Source: Cymodocea nodosa (Eukaryota > Streptophyta > Magnoliopsida > Alismatales > Cymodoceaceae). Taken from it: DNA of 64,000 nucleotides. Positions 46,322-59,068 of this stretch are shown one piece after another. A program made the translations under genes and the position numbers. Numbering within the stretch: the first letter of the stretch is position 1; each line of letters begins with the position of its first letter. The stretch spans positions 1,012,001 through 1,076,000 of the forward strand of contig CM072343.1 of assembly GCA_036874045.1 (NCBI GenBank), read 5' to 3'. The notes below the pieces were generated by a model. That model was not told the DNA's origin, did no database searches, and saw nothing but the letters and a program-made list of their open reading frames with translations.

Positions 46322-48160
46322 TCACCAGTAATCTCGGCAAGAACACAGACCATTCTTGAATGTATGATATCGATTCACATCCCGGACTATAATTTCCCGT
46401 TGTGTAATTCTGGAGATGAACTTGATGGCAGTGTGACAGTCCTCGCAAATCCGGAGGTTCTTGGTTATCAGAAGCCTGGTTCCAGGGGGTGTGCTGATAA
46501 GCCCAAACGCAATGGCCAGCCTTTCGCTATGGCTCCGGACCATGTTCTTCTTCTCGTCATCGTCTACGTCGTGGAAGACGGGCACCGTATCCGGCACGTA
46601 ACCGGCTTCTGCCATTAGTCCTTCTAGCCTATCTACTTCAGCATATATCTCCTGGGACCGAGGATGGGATGAATCTCCAACCAAGAAGGCATGAACATTG
46701 TTCTTGACCTCAATCCAGCTACAAGCAATGCTCTTCTTCAGACCCATGTCTGTCATCATCTTTCTAATGTTTGCGGCTTCCGCCCACTTCCCGGCCTGAG
46801 CGTAAATGTTTGACAGTAGAACATAGTTGCCAGCATCTTCAGGTTCCAATTCTATGAGCTTCTGTAGAGCCAGCTCCCCGAGCTCAATATTTCTGTGGAT
46901 TTTGCAGGCATTGAGTAATGAACCCCAAACACCGGAGTCTGGTTTCATTGGCATTCTCTTGACAAGGTCATAGGCTTCTTCTAATCTGCCACAGTGGCCA
47001 AGCAGATCTATCATACATGTGTAGTGTTGTATCGTTGGTTCTATAGAGTAATCTCCCATCAGTGAATCAAAGAACCCCCTCCCCTCCTCCAGAAGACCAC
47101 CATTGCTGCAGGCAGACAGTAGTCCAACGAAGGTTATATGGTCTGGCGTCACCGTGTTGTCCTCCACCATCATGTCGAACATATGGAGTGCTTCATTCGC
47201 GTGACCGTGCATTGCATACCCATTGATCATGGTGTTCCACGAAACCAACCTCTTCACCAAAAGCTGCTCGAACAGCCTCCGTGCAACCACCACCCACCCA
47301 CTCTTTGCATACATATCGACAAGTGCAGTTTTCACCATGTCCTGCCTATCGAAGCCCCACCTCCAACTAAAGCCATGAATCTCCCTTCCTTTTGGCAGAG
47401 CTGCTGAATCCGCGGACGCCGAGATCACCGTCACAAGAGTCGCAACGGATGGCACAAAACCGTCCAAGATCATATCCTTGAACAGACCGAGAGCCTGGGA
47501 AGCATGGCCATTCTGTGCATACGCACCAATCATCGAGTTCCAAACAACAACGTCCCTGTCCGACATTCTATCGAACAATTCCCTGGCATCTCCGACGCAC
47601 CCACATTTTGCGTACATGTCAACAAGACCAGCACCAACAAAGATGTCCATCTCCCACCTAGTCCTCACGGCAAGCTCATGAATCTCCCTACCGATCTGAA
47701 ACGCCGACAGAGCGGAGCAGGCCTTGAGCACGAAGGGAAAGGTGAAGTTATCCGGCAGGAGACCATAGTCGAGCATTTCATGATAAAGCTTGATTGCCAC
47801 TTCATGCGGTCCATTCCAGGCATACCCACGTATGAGGACGTTCCAGAGGAAGATGTTTCTCTTCGGGATTATTCTGTCGAACAGTGCGTGAGCGTCGGCC
47901 AGAGAGTTGCAGTTTGAATACAACGCCACCAGTTTCGTGGCGAGGACGGTATGGAAGCCGAGGCCGGAGAGGACGAGGCGGGCGTGGAGTTGCTTGCCGG
48001 CGGCGAGAGACTTGGTGGTGGTGAGAGTTTGGAGAAGAGAAAGGTATTGTTGGTACGTGGGCGGAGGATAAGAAGGGTAGGTGGTTGCGTGTGGTCGGCG
48101 TCGGAGGAGCAAAGGTTGTCGGAATAGGATGGAGGCCTTCGGTCGAAAGAAGAGGAGCAT
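46322..48160 (-). CDS. PLS-class PPR protein with E and DYW deaminase domains, likely organellar RNA editing factor
   Basis: A single open frame of 612 residues without introns, as usual for this family. Residues 1-30 are basic and hydrophobic and fit an organelle-targeting peptide. PPR repeats run from about residue 40 to 410, with typical ends such as FLWNVLIRGYA, VVWNSMIGAYAQNG and VSWNTMINGYAMHG. An E domain follows (to about 475), then the DYW domain ending CSCRDYW. The deaminase zinc and catalytic residues are present: His544 and Glu546 in HSE, and Cys572 and Cys575 in CEDC. The second zinc site has His599, Cys606 and Cys608. The PG box, normally K-x-PG-x-SWIE, reads KSIACSWIE, so Pro-Gly is replaced by Ile-Ala (residues 478-479). 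Such proteins bind one transcript site and convert C to U. The target and the Arabidopsis orthologue are not assigned. Confidence 0.95.
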   Translation of the reverse strand: MLLFFRPKASILFRQPLLLRRRPHATTYPSYPPPTYQQYLSLLQTLTTTKSLAAGKQLHARLVLSGLGFHTVLATKLVALYSNCNSLADAHALFDRIIPKRNIFLWNVLIRGYAWNGPHEVAIKLYHEMLDYGLLPDNFTFPFVLKACSALSAFQIGREIHELAVRTRWEMDIFVGAGLVDMYAKCGCVGDARELFDRMSDRDVVVWNSMIGAYAQNGHASQALGLFKDMILDGFVPSVATLVTVISASADSAALPKGREIHGFSWRWGFDRQDMVKTALVDMYAKSGWVVVARRLFEQLLVKRLVSWNTMINGYAMHGHANEALHMFDMMVEDNTVTPDHITFVGLLSACSNGGLLEEGRGFFDSLMGDYSIEPTIQHYTCMIDLLGHCGRLEEAYDLVKRMPMKPDSGVWGSLLNACKIHRNIELGELALQKLIELEPEDAGNYVLLSNIYAQAGKWAEAANIRKMMTDMGLKKSIACSWIEVKNNVHAFLVGDSSHPRSQEIYAEVDRLEGLMAEAGYVPDTVPVFHDVDDDEKKNMVRSHSERLAIAFGLISTPPGTRLLITKNLRICEDCHTAIKFISRITQREIIVRDVNRYHTFKNGLCSCRDYW

Positions 48161-49295
48161 CGTAAAACGACTGCGATGGGTAGAATCTTACGTTGGTTTT
48201 TCTTTTTCTTTTTCTTATTGGAAGGAAAATTTTTAACACCGCACTCATTTTTTAAAAAAATTCTAAATTACCATTCTTCGGCATTTATTTAGAAAAATAC
48301 ACTTCTAACAGCTAAGGCACGTTACATGACACCGCCGTCTGGAAGACAACTTCCACATGACAATTCACAATCTTCAATTTTATGCTATGGACAATATTTA
48401 TGATGGGAAATGTATTTTAACAGTACTTTCATTCGAAGTTTAGCTTTACTTTAACCCGTTTTTCGATATTGTAATAATATGTTGGTAAGTTGGCAAGGGT
48501 TAAAATTTTATAAAAGTGATTTGATGTCTACTTCATCGCTGGCTACAATTTTCTTTGATCTTTGCTGTGAGGTTCTGCAGTAGGGACTCAATCTTAACCT
48601 TCTCAGAGTTCCATTGAGTCTACTTACATGCCTTTATGTCATTAAAGATGTACCCATATTTGCAGATGAGTAATGAAATAATTAACGTTAATATGATACC
48701 TACCTAATCTTTTTGGAACATCTTCCATGGCATCTATCGTACACGGTAGCCCACTGCCTCATTTTTGTTTTCTTAACTGTACGTGCGATATTCTATAGTT
48801 TTTTGGATATTGAAAATTCCATTCACGATTTTTTTTTTTTGCCGTGCATGATCTAATAGGACGAGTTTCATATACCACTTACAAGAAGCAGTTCTTGTAA
48901 AATTTTTCCTATTAATATATTTATTTTTTAAAAAAAGATTAAATATAACAGATGCCAAGAGGGAAAAAGATCCTGCGCACCTACATATACATTTTTCTGA
49001 TGAATAAATAAAACACGACCAGCTATAAAAATACTGGGAAACTTCTTAGTAGAGAACACATTTTTAACACGGGTCGTTTTTCGTAAGCAACAATTAGCGT
49101 ACCCACATTTGGGGTTTAGAATACAAAATCAATCTGCCAATGCAAGGTTGCCGAAAATATCAGACACGCAACCGCCTTCTATCGTATGGACTTGTCATTC
49201 CATTACTGTATGCTGATGTCACGAAGGATAGGGCTAAGAGAAGGCTTACGGACCGCCCAACAGATTCATGGCTGGACGCAAACCCACAACTCATC
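48161..49295. other. Intergenic region between SF3a60 and the PPR gene
   Basis: About 1.1 kb that must hold the PPR promoter and 5' UTR (near 48161) and the SF3a60 3' UTR (near 49295). It is AT-rich with no conserved reading frame, element or RNA gene that I can recognise. Confidence 0.6.
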
Positions 49296-52200
49296 TTAGA
49301 TCAAGCCCTGGCGCACAAGATCAGTATACGTTTTCTTATTGAATATGTTGCCTTCTTTATCTTCGTACTCTTCTTCAAGATCTGGTCGCCATTTGTTGAG
49401 CCCTTGACGTGCTTGTATTTTCTCCCACAATTTCTTTGCTTCCTGTAGGCCGCGAGGAAAAAGGGCATGAGATATAAAAAATGGTTGCTTATGCTTATTA
49501 GTGTAGTGCATAAAAATGCTACAAAGAAATAACTATATGCTTGCTCTCATGACTTATGACTGGCCATCAGACGGTATCATGCCTTTTAGCACAGTGTAAC
49601 AAAAACTAAAATATTTTAAAAAATAACTCCGATATGAGTGTTATTAACATGACAGACGACAGGACATGGAGAAAGTCAAAAATACAAAACCCTACAAAAG
49701 ATGTTATGAATTACAAACCAATGACTTGATGGATTTCCTTTCAAAAGAAAAGGGAATGATCTCAGTAAGGAAAACAAGACAATTATGAGAGAAGAATAAT
49801 AGGGGAAAATCTGTTTTTATTCTTGGAAAAACAACACATGCAGTCCTGGTCTCTTCGGTGATCTTTGCCTAAAAAAGATACTGTGGTCTGTTCAATATCA
49901 CAAGAATACTCAGTGTTCTAAAATATGGAAAAAGGCCATTAAACGGACTTTAACAAAATTTCTTCTGTTGAAACTACCGCTAAATGGCGCTCTCAAATGG
50001 AACAAATGGTCGTTTAATGGCCGCTTAATTTTTTTGTTCAGTACACATAAGTCCGATTTTCTGGTCTTGGAACATTGATTGTTCCTTTTTATTCCTATGG
50101 TAAGTGCTGCTTTCCTTGGTAAAACAATCATTGCTACGAGTTCATCATCCACATAGCTACTTTGTAGGTGTATGTGATAGATCGTTTGTGTCTAATCATG
50201 AATTATTCAAATATCCAAGTACAAGTCATAAAATATAATTCACATTAACGTAAACGAAACACGCTTAAACTGATAAAAATAGAGTGGAAATGTTACCTCA
50301 ATTGATGTTATCTCGTTGAAATTCTTAGTGTTTGGAATATTTAGACAACGCATTCCATGTTGATGTCTCCACTCTTTAAAATGTCGTTCAAATGCCCGAC
50401 GGCCCCAGTAACTGTAGTTTCCACATATTTCACATTTGAATTCCTGAATTAAAAATACAAATACAAATTAATCATATTTCCCAAAAATGCCATACAGAAA
50501 TCAAAATTTAAGAAATTGTATGACTTGTTGGTATTGAGACTTGAGAGCTTTTCTTGGGTAGTTGGTTTTAATTATTGCAGCTACTAGCACATTTAACACC
50601 ATTATGTGAAATGTGACTATGTTAGTATTCGGGAAAGAGTAACGTACACCTAATATACCGAAATTCAAAGACCAAGCTCCGATACGCAACCAAAGAAGCC
50701 TCCAAGGCATGAAGATATGAAAGGACAGTCATTTTTATTAAGAATGAAGACAAGAAAATAGACAAATATGTGAAACAAAAAGGCCATGGCGAGCTGATGG
50801 GACTGTTGGACTTTGCCTGGTGAGGACCATGCTGGTATGATTAACTAGCATAAATTAAATTCTTTTATATTGTATTAAGATAAGAGAAAATCAATTTAGA
50901 TAGTTTAGTCATATCCTTCAAAGATAGAATGCATTCGTTAGAAGAGAATTAATTAGAGCAGAAGAAAAAGATTACGGCCAGTAGGGAATATAAGTAAGCC
51001 TAAAATTACTTGGTTAAAAATTGAAAGAAAAGATTCACATTTATGTAATTTAATAGAATATTTAACATTAGATAGAAATACTTGAAAGAAAAAGATTCAT
51101 GTGGCCAACCCCACATAGTAGGATTATAGTTCAGATTGTCGTTTTTGTATATTGTATTAAAAAAAGTTATGATTAAATCTAAATCTAGTTCAACTCAAAC
51201 AGCATACCTGTCCAAGACCGTGAAGTTTATACAGCCAATAGGGAATAGGCTTTCCATCCCAACCCATGGGCAACTTGAGGGGGTTATAAATCTGCTGATC
51301 TTCTTCATCACTTTCAGTGTCTGCTTGTATCTCATCCTGCAAAATTTAATGTAAAATGCTACCATAACCAACGGAATAGATTGTATAGAAATCGGAAAGT
51401 GAAAGTTGTGTCCAAAATTACCTCCTCACGCTCTGCTTCCATTTCTTCGTATGTCAGAGCCTGTTTCTTCTCAATATTTTCTTTTGTTTGTACAATTGTC
51501 TGCAAAAACAGAGGACATAAGTACATATCAACTTCTAAACAATGTAGAAGCTACAGGGAAATATATACCTCTGAAAGCAATTCACATAATCGTTTTGTCT
51601 TGCTTTCCATCATTGCAATTTCTTTAATATTATCGATCCTGTTAGCATCTGCAGTGACATCACTTTTTTCCATCCCACGTGATCCTTTGGCAAAATGTTT
51701 TCTGTCCAATTGTTCCAATGGTTTATCCTAAATGGAGCAAAGGAAAAAAATATAAGTCCACAAGAAGGTTTAGGATATGCTGTATGCTTCTCTCAGCAAT
51801 GGTAAAATTCATTACAATCAAGCAGGAGAATAGAGGAGCTTTACACAGGATGCATACATGGCTGTTAGAAACAAAACAAAAAACTAGGCTTCCAAAAAGT
51901 GAAACCCAATGGGAAAATGGAGACAGGATGCAGAGCGTAAAGACTAATAAAGGGGACCTAAAATAAAATATTGAGACATTGAATTGAATAAATTATAGAT
52001 CAACACATATAGGATTTTCAAAGTGCCAATTTCATTCATTTATCAATTATCCTATCCACTATCGCCTAAGAAGATACAGATAAGCAACAAAATTTCTCTA
52101 TTTACTTGATGGGTAAGACATGGGTAAAAACATGTCAAAGAGTTAAGGTGGGTAAGAATTTATCTTGCCCACTCATCTAAATTATGGAATAAATTAAATA

Positions 52201-55200
52201 CTAAATTCTAAGTTATACAATTGAAATGTTTCTAAAATGATTTTTATTCTAGTGACGAACCTTATCCAAATTATGACCTAACTCCGTGCTTAATGTTACC
52301 AAGTTCCATGCTTGAGTTCCAACAAACTCACTTGTTTTCATAAAAAAACTATGATCAAGAAATTGAATTTCTGATATGCTTTAACTTTTTGACTAAATAT
52401 ACAAACAGTGTGTTTGTTTTAAAACAATTTTTTATATGATAGTTATGAAAATCTGGTCCAATGTAGCAGGGACATAAGATCAAGACCCCAAAGTGATGTT
52501 TAGTTCCATTTTTAAAAAAAATCCCATTTGTTACCATTACGCACTATTAGGTAATTCTTGTAACAGATAGAGATAAAGGTAAGAATTCTTAAGGGATTAT
52601 AAAGGTAGGTTCATAGATAAAGATAAAGCATTATCACACCCATATCTTACTCATTAATAAACACATAAACGACTAATTGCAAAGGCTACTCTTCACTCTG
52701 CTAAAAAAAACTACTCTTCATGGTTGTCTGAAAACTACACTTTGAAAGCTTTTTTACATAAAAAAGAAATTATATAGTAAAAATGAGATGTAAAAAATAA
52801 TATTTGGTTCAGCTTTCAAAAGTAAATGCTATTAAGTTGACACACTATCACATAGTTGTTAAGGCAGGTGCCTAGGCAATGCCTAGATGATTAGGCATTT
52901 TCTATGCAACGCCCAAGCCTGTCCAACACCTTATAGGAGTTAATTGGATCTTTTTTGAATTTGGCTAAGAAATATCTAATACAATGTAAGGCATTTTCTA
53001 AGACTTTCTAACAAACAACTTTTTATTTTAGTATCATTTAGACTTTAGATCTCTTATTAGTTATTATGTATTGACTTTTATCACAAGTTAATTTATAAGC
53101 TGAGAATTTTAAATATCATATTGTTGTATTTGTTATTTAAACATTATTACGTGTTCATTTATACTATTTAGTTATATATCTTTTAATTATTGATATACAT
53201 AAAAATATATAATTAATTATACATATATTTATTTTAAAATTATAAATGTGTACACATACACACACACATCTCTGTGTGTGTGAGAACCTACTGGCCTAAT
53301 GCTGTTACTTGGGCATCTTGACACCTTAATAGCTTTTCATTATCCTACCTGTAAAATAAGTCTCTTAACCACTACAAGCTGGCAAAGTGGCTAGGGCCTA
53401 GGGGTAGTGATATGCACGTCTACAAATGGTTCCCAGTAATACACCATCCATAAAAATGGTTCAGCTTTCTAAAATAAATGCTTTATAAGTTGTAATACTT
53501 CATAGCAAACACAATTTGAAACAATACATATCTTTACCTAGTTCCTAGAATATACATGGGTATTGAGTACCCAGGGTGCAATAAAAATGGATTAGCTACA
53601 GAAGAAATCAAAGAGGTCATCTCTGAAAAAAACAAATTAATGGGATATTGAGATGAGTTATGAATGACTAACTACCTTTATCAAAAATAGCCTCTCAGCA
53701 CGCTGCTTTACAGTACCACCTGTTTTTAGTCCTTTGGCAGATAGAGCCTGAAAATTTATATGTAGCAGTCAGGTTGCCAACTAGAAAAGCATCATATGAA
53801 TGAAATCTTGCAACATATTTCCAACAGCTTACATGAAACCAAATTATTATAATATGGTAAAATTCTTGTGCGTCTTTAAATGTAAAAATGGTCATAATGG
53901 ATGGTAAATAGCCAAGCCTCGCCATGTCAAAATAGGTTTTCTGCTGTAGGGAACGTGCCTGATTCCCAATATGCTACATGGTAACAACTAATGGGATGCT
54001 TCGATCCCTTGTGCAAAAATATGAGAAACATGATAGACAAGGGAAAAAGAACAAAACACAGAAAATTTCAAGTGCATGGCAACTCTAATCGAACTGATTC
54101 AATAATGCAGAGAAAAACAATGATGGAACAGATGAGAAAAAACAAACCTCCTTTAATTTTTCAGGGCCAACTTCCAACAACTCTTCTACAGTACTGTAAT
54201 AATCAAGATCAATAACAGATTCCTGGGAAGAGAGATTTTCATTTTCCATTCCTTTGGTTTCCCATCCAGACACCTTGCCATCTTCCCAAAGCTCTTCCAA
54301 TTCTGTCTCAACCTACCCAAACAGATACCAAATTTCTAGTGTAAACCAATTTGCAAATTAGAAGGAAAGGTTGCAAGCTGAACGTAAAGAAATGGAGTAT
54401 GTCCATCCTACTTTGAGTCCACACCATAAAACAAGAACTCAAGGTTACAAAAAGTGAAACAGGAGTTTATTTTTCATAAGAATTTCTGAAGAAACTAATC
54501 CTAGTATTATCAATGAATTTGACTTGATATATTTAACAATATGCAAGGAAATAATTAGTATATAGTGCTGGATTGGCATATTGAGATACAAGGCATGCAT
54601 AATATTGGTGAGCTGTTGAAGCATTCTACATGCTGTGCTGTCCGCCACACAAAACATACAACATTCAGAGAAAAAAATTTCTTGAACCACAGAGAGAGAA
54701 GAGAGAGAATCTGCATAAATGAAGTTCAAATTCATAAGATAAATAGATTAAAGAACGATAACCAAACAAACCTTAGAGAATATCCTATCAATATCTTGCA
54801 AGGGTTCAGTCCGCTGAAAAAATGATATTAGGTATTCCAACATATGGTCCAAATATTCCTTGTACTGCCTGAAATCAAACATTCAAGCATATATCAATTT
54901 GATAGGTATAGATATCTATCCATCCTACTTAAGAATTCAGGGTAAACAATATTTCTATAAATACAATTTATTGATAACTTGGAGGCTTAGGAATGGACAA
55001 ATGGCATGGACACAGCCTGACACGATCATGTCAATGGGAATATGATAGAGCATGGACATGGGAAAGCCATCATGAGAAATTTAAACATGAATGCACGTAT
55101 AAAATTAGTACCAGAATGGCTGATAGGAGGAAAACTGCTATAAGATGGTATAAGAAGAAAGTGTGAGGCAAGAATACTGAAAAAAAGCTGAAACAGATGC

Positions 55201-57257
55201 ATCACTTTATCTTGATTTCAAAGATTTTTGAGATGCTTATGATGCATCAAAGAAGTCCAAGTGTCCAGAAAAGACACACCAACATAAAAACTGCCACACA
55301 TGTGCAAGTGCCACCTTATTTATATGAAAAATTTATAGCATATACAAATACAGGCTTCTTGATTGCTGCAACAATATGTAGGTTTGACATATGCATACCT
55401 GGTAAGCTTCAGGTTGAAAGGAATTTTACGGAACTGAGTGAAAGTCTCTAGAAAAGAAGAATATTCAATTTTCTTGCCAAACTTTGAGTTAATGTACTCA
55501 TTGTACAATTCATGCATGTCTAGGTATCGCCCAAATGCCTCCTGTGAAGAAAAATATCTAGCATGTGGTAAAATTTCTAAATATAAGAGAAAGAACCAAT
55601 CATCTTATAAAATGTATGAGGTGATAAAGGTGTACACCAAGGCAGGAAATGACAGAGATCTTATGCACCTTATATTGCATGACTTCAAAAAACTAGATTC
55701 CTGCATGTTATAGATTTAAACTTTAAAATAGCATATTCATTGCTTTGTATTAGCTTTATGTTTCCTTTTTGAGTGGTGTATTAATTCTATATTCAAGCAT
55801 ATACTAAAGCTCAGAGACAAAGAGCATCAATACTTCAATGGCAGTATCCTATGATTCATGATAATTACATAGAGATATCTGACTAAGCTAATAAAATGTA
55901 ATGGACATTGTAAATAACATAAGTAGAAAGACAGATTGTAAGGAATAAAAGATCTTGCATTTAACTTCCTTGATGGTTTTATCAGATAAAGAAAAAAAAT
56001 GTCTTGCATTTATCTTATAATTAGCATTATGAAGTAAATAACTGCTAGAATAAACAAATTGAATGTTGGATAAATTCTTAACCAAAGGGTTGGAAGGTGG
56101 AAGAAAACAATTAAATTCATAAAAGTAGAGGAATCTCGTATCACTAAATCATAAGATTAGGACAAAGAACATAACAATGATACCTCCCCGCTAAATTCTA
56201 TTCGTGGTTCCTCTTTGAGAAGCTCCTCATACTCTGTAGAAACATCAATTACACGTGCAGCCGGATGGCGCCTGTGGTAATCTCGAATCTGCATAGATTA
56301 TTGATACAAGTACAATTGTAACTTAGAATCCAAGTTTGGCACATTCTCTAGAAAGATTATATGCTGGAGAGAGAGTGGCAAAAGAGAATAATAATAGAAG
56401 ATCAGAAGATGAATTAAGAATAAGCATATTTTTGTTATGATTTGGTTCTGTATTTGTTTACCCTTTTTAAATATTTTTATCAATTTGCCATTCATCATAT
56501 CAGGAAAATGTACTTATGTCGAATCTGTTAGACAATATGCTTCAATCTCTATATAACTTCTGTGTTCATGGAAAGAAACCTCATGTAGTCTGGAGAGAGT
56601 TAGGTGAATAACTTAATACCTAAATCTCGTACGTGAAGACCAGTGTAATAGAAACATTAGCAGATGACGGTAAACTAATGCCTACTCCACAACTTATAAA
56701 TATTGCTTTCTTCAAAAAAAAGCTTACAATTTTTATAATTGAGATGGAGTGTAATGCATTAGCATGTAAAGTAACATACAGAAAGTTCCACAAATAAAAG
56801 ATATCCTAAACCCTCTCCTCTTTTTTATGCAAGAGAGAAGAAGACAGGAAGAAGAAAAAACAGCTAAATTTTACCTCTTTTAGTCTATCGTAAAACGCGC
56901 TGAACACATTTGTCCCAGTTGCCGTCTGTCCTCCCAACGCTGCGATTTCGTCTTTCCTTGCACCGTCGTTATCATCGTAAACCTCGATCTACAATACATC
57001 AAAAGTAAACACCGCATTAGATCACCAAGCCGAACACAGACACATAAAATCACAAACCTCCAGTCGCTAGGTCGAATCGCTACCAGCTTGTCTGTCGTAG
57101 CCGTAATGGTGTCGATCATGCTCCTAACTCGGTGGTTCTGGAACAGCCTTTCCTTCCCCGACGCCGGCTCCCCCTGTAGTTCCTGCACAACAAGCCGCTC
57201 CAACCGCTCCACGTCCTCGTGCGCCGCGCGCGTCACTTCGAGGAGGGTGGAGGACAT
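49296..57257 (-). CDS. ATO: Splicing factor SF3a subunit 3 (SF3a60), 12 coding exons
   Basis: Coding exons, 5' to 3' on the minus strand: 57257-57084, 56988-56875, 56288-56184, 55541-55399, 54868-54772, 54312-54148, 53747-53676, 51727-51569, 51499-51422, 51336-51208, 50443-50297, 49442-49296. They sum to 1530 bases (509 residues plus stop), close to Arabidopsis ATROPOS (At5g06160). SF3a60 belongs to the SF3a complex of U2 snRNP and helps it engage the branch site in the nucleus. The N-terminal binding motif FYDRLKEIRDYHRR lies at residues 90-103. A SAP-like segment spans about 255-290, and an acidic stretch lies near 365-385. The matrin/U1-type C2H2 zinc finger has Cys416, Cys419, His433 and His439. 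The start [14 protein letters not shown] was chosen by conservation, although the frame stays open upstream to a Met at 57455. Every intron is GT-AG and all exons but 4 and 5 are whole codons. Confidence 0.95.
49900..50090. repeat. Repeat with variants of 'tttaatggccgctta' (SF3a60 intron 11)
   Basis: Related words 'ggccattaaacgg', 'ctaaatggcgc', 'tcgtttaatggccgctta' occur within 150 bases. This wording is common in dispersed plant repeats, and here it sits in an intron. The boundaries are unclear. Confidence 0.35.
50868..51165 (+). mobile_element. RTE-clade LINE 3' tail in SF3a60 intron 10
   Basis: The plus strand reads 'IRENQFR' (the ENRLRWFGH block), then a region equivalent to 'RGRPK..W', then '[10 protein letters not shown]' (the RIHVADPT-type end) and a simple tail. 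Stops break the frame. It is antisense to SF3a60 and ends about 40 bases before exon 10. Confidence 0.65.
52853..53335. mobile_element. Candidate non-autonomous DNA element in SF3a60 intron 7
   Basis: The left end 'gttgttaaggcaggtgccta' and the reverse complement of the right end ('ctattaaggtgtcaagatgc') share a TTAAGG-containing terminus. The first 80 bases carry several 'gcctagg' and 'ggcaatgcc' words typical of a widespread plant repeat. The body is AT-rich with a CA/GT run near 53260. No transposase is present and the target duplication is not resolved. Confidence 0.45.
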
Positions 57258-58600
57258 TGCGACTCCTCCCTTTGGCTCACGGCAGAAGAAGAAGAAGTAG
57301 TAGAAGAAGTGGAAGAAGTAGAAGAACCGGCGGAGGAGCTCGAGGTTGTCGTGAGGCGCTAGGGTTCGGTCCGGGGTGGGGGTTTTCGGTGTCGAGCAAG
57401 CGACGCCGCCATACCTGCGGGGATTCGACCGTGTAATTTCACTTGGAGCGATCACCTTTTCTTTTCCCTAAAAGAGGCAGAGCATCGGATAAGTGAGCGT
57501 TTCATCGTTCAACCTTGAAGTTAGTACGACTAAGCCGATTATTTTTAGTTAAGTATTTTTCATTAACGCATAACAGAGTCTGTATTTACATACTTTAAGA
57601 TAAATTATTATAATATTTATAGGTTTAATATTTTTTATAATTACATGGATTTTGCTTAAATTTGACTTACATTTCTCTTATATATAGCAGGCGACACACA
57701 TATAAAGGTAAAAATTTATGAAAAAAATAATAAAGTTTTAAAACATAAATTATCTTAAAATATTGATGACTTACAATTTTGGTATAAAATTAGTTTGTAT
57801 TTTTACAAGTTTGATGATCTTAATTTTGAAGAATATCTAAGAGATATTCTTAATTTTACCATAAAAATTTTATTATTTTTATCAAGTTAAATAATTCAAA
57901 GAAAAACAAAGATCGAAGTGAACTAAATAAAATTTAGAAATAAGGAATTTAAATTAGCAAAGAGCAAAAAACAAAATCAAGAACATCTTAACGGAAAATG
58001 ACCTGATTATTTTTGACAATGAATGTCCAAATTTTAAAAGAAAAATTACAATCTGCAAACAGATTTTAGTATTTCTAACGTTCAAGTGATATCTTCTTGT
58101 CACTCCCTTATTACTAGATTTTCTTTAGTAAAAGTTTTACAATGCATAATAAATAAAGTTAAAAATTTGTTTAACTTTAATTACCTCCCACCAAAGCCCA
58201 TTTCACTCAAAAGAAGAGCTTTAATTACATCCCACCAGAGGGCTTTTCACTCGTTATGAGGCATACTCCATACTAATTTACCTTTCAAGGCATAAAAGAA
58301 AACTCTAATGTTTAAAATTTCCAAAGAATCCAATAGGAGTCACCGTTGATATTGGGCCGATGGTCACCGCGAATTTTTAATGGGCTTTTCTCATGGACCG
58401 AGTAAACGGACCGTCTTATTATTTCCAGGTTCCAACTGTAGCATCACGCATGGTATGCAATTAATTTTTATTTTATCGAGCATTGATTCAAAATTAACAT
58501 GATCGAATTTTTTTTTCTCTTACGAAGCAAAGAATAATTTAACTCATCATGCATTCACTCTGTATGTATAAGTTCTCTTTTAGATGCAAGACGTTTATTT
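57258..58600. other. SF3a60 promoter region and AT-rich flank
   Basis: The first ~230 bases are GC-richer and probably carry the SF3a60 5' UTR. Upstream of them the DNA is AT-rich. Site II-like words (TGGGCC and TGGGCTTTT) occur at 58354 and 58382, more than 1 kb from the start codon. No other gene or element is recognised. Confidence 0.5.
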
Positions 58601-58602
58601 AG

Positions 58603-59068
58603 GAATTGTTTATGCATTTAAAAAGTGACGGAATATCATAGAAAATAATAAAATTGATAGATTAAATATTTTTTGTATTTGTTTACAAAATAGAGAATAA
58701 AAAAATTATCATAAATAATATAAGATAAGTCATTTGTGATAATAATTACAACATAAAATACATTTCATATATCTCTATTATTCTAGATATCTCTCCTAAT
58801 ATCAATTATCATCTACTAATGATATAAATAATTTCAATATCAAAATTATATATTACTAATATATTCTATGATAATTTACTTTTTCTATTTTTTTATTTTC
58901 TGTCAATTTCAGATATCAAGAAGTCAAAAAATGAAAGAATTTTTTTTTTTATATACAAAAAAAAATAGTAAAATCTTTTAAAAATTACATTTGATATACA
59001 AATGTCAAAAAAAAAAAATTATTATTATTATTTTCAATATTTTCTGTTCTTTTCTAAATGCACAGATA
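58603..59068. mobile_element. hAT-like MITE, second copy of the family at 12060
   Basis: Its body matches the complement of 12220-12480: 'gtgataataattacaacata' here against its complement there, plus blocks around 'tatctctcctaatatcaatt' and 'ttctatgataattta'. The ends 'gaattgtttatgcattt' and 'tctaaatgcacagataaac' form a decayed inverted repeat. It is inverted relative to the copy in TWD40-2 intron 16 and has no coding capacity. Confidence 0.6.

Noticed and set aside
47138..47917. Plus-strand frames of 67-137 codons
   Set aside because: They are shadows of the intact PPR coding sequence on the opposite strand.
56880..57455. Longer SF3a60 N-terminus starting at 57455
   Set aside because: The frame is open, but the family begins at the MSSTLLEV start (57257), and the upstream residues are low-complexity 5' UTR translation with an F/Y-rich run.
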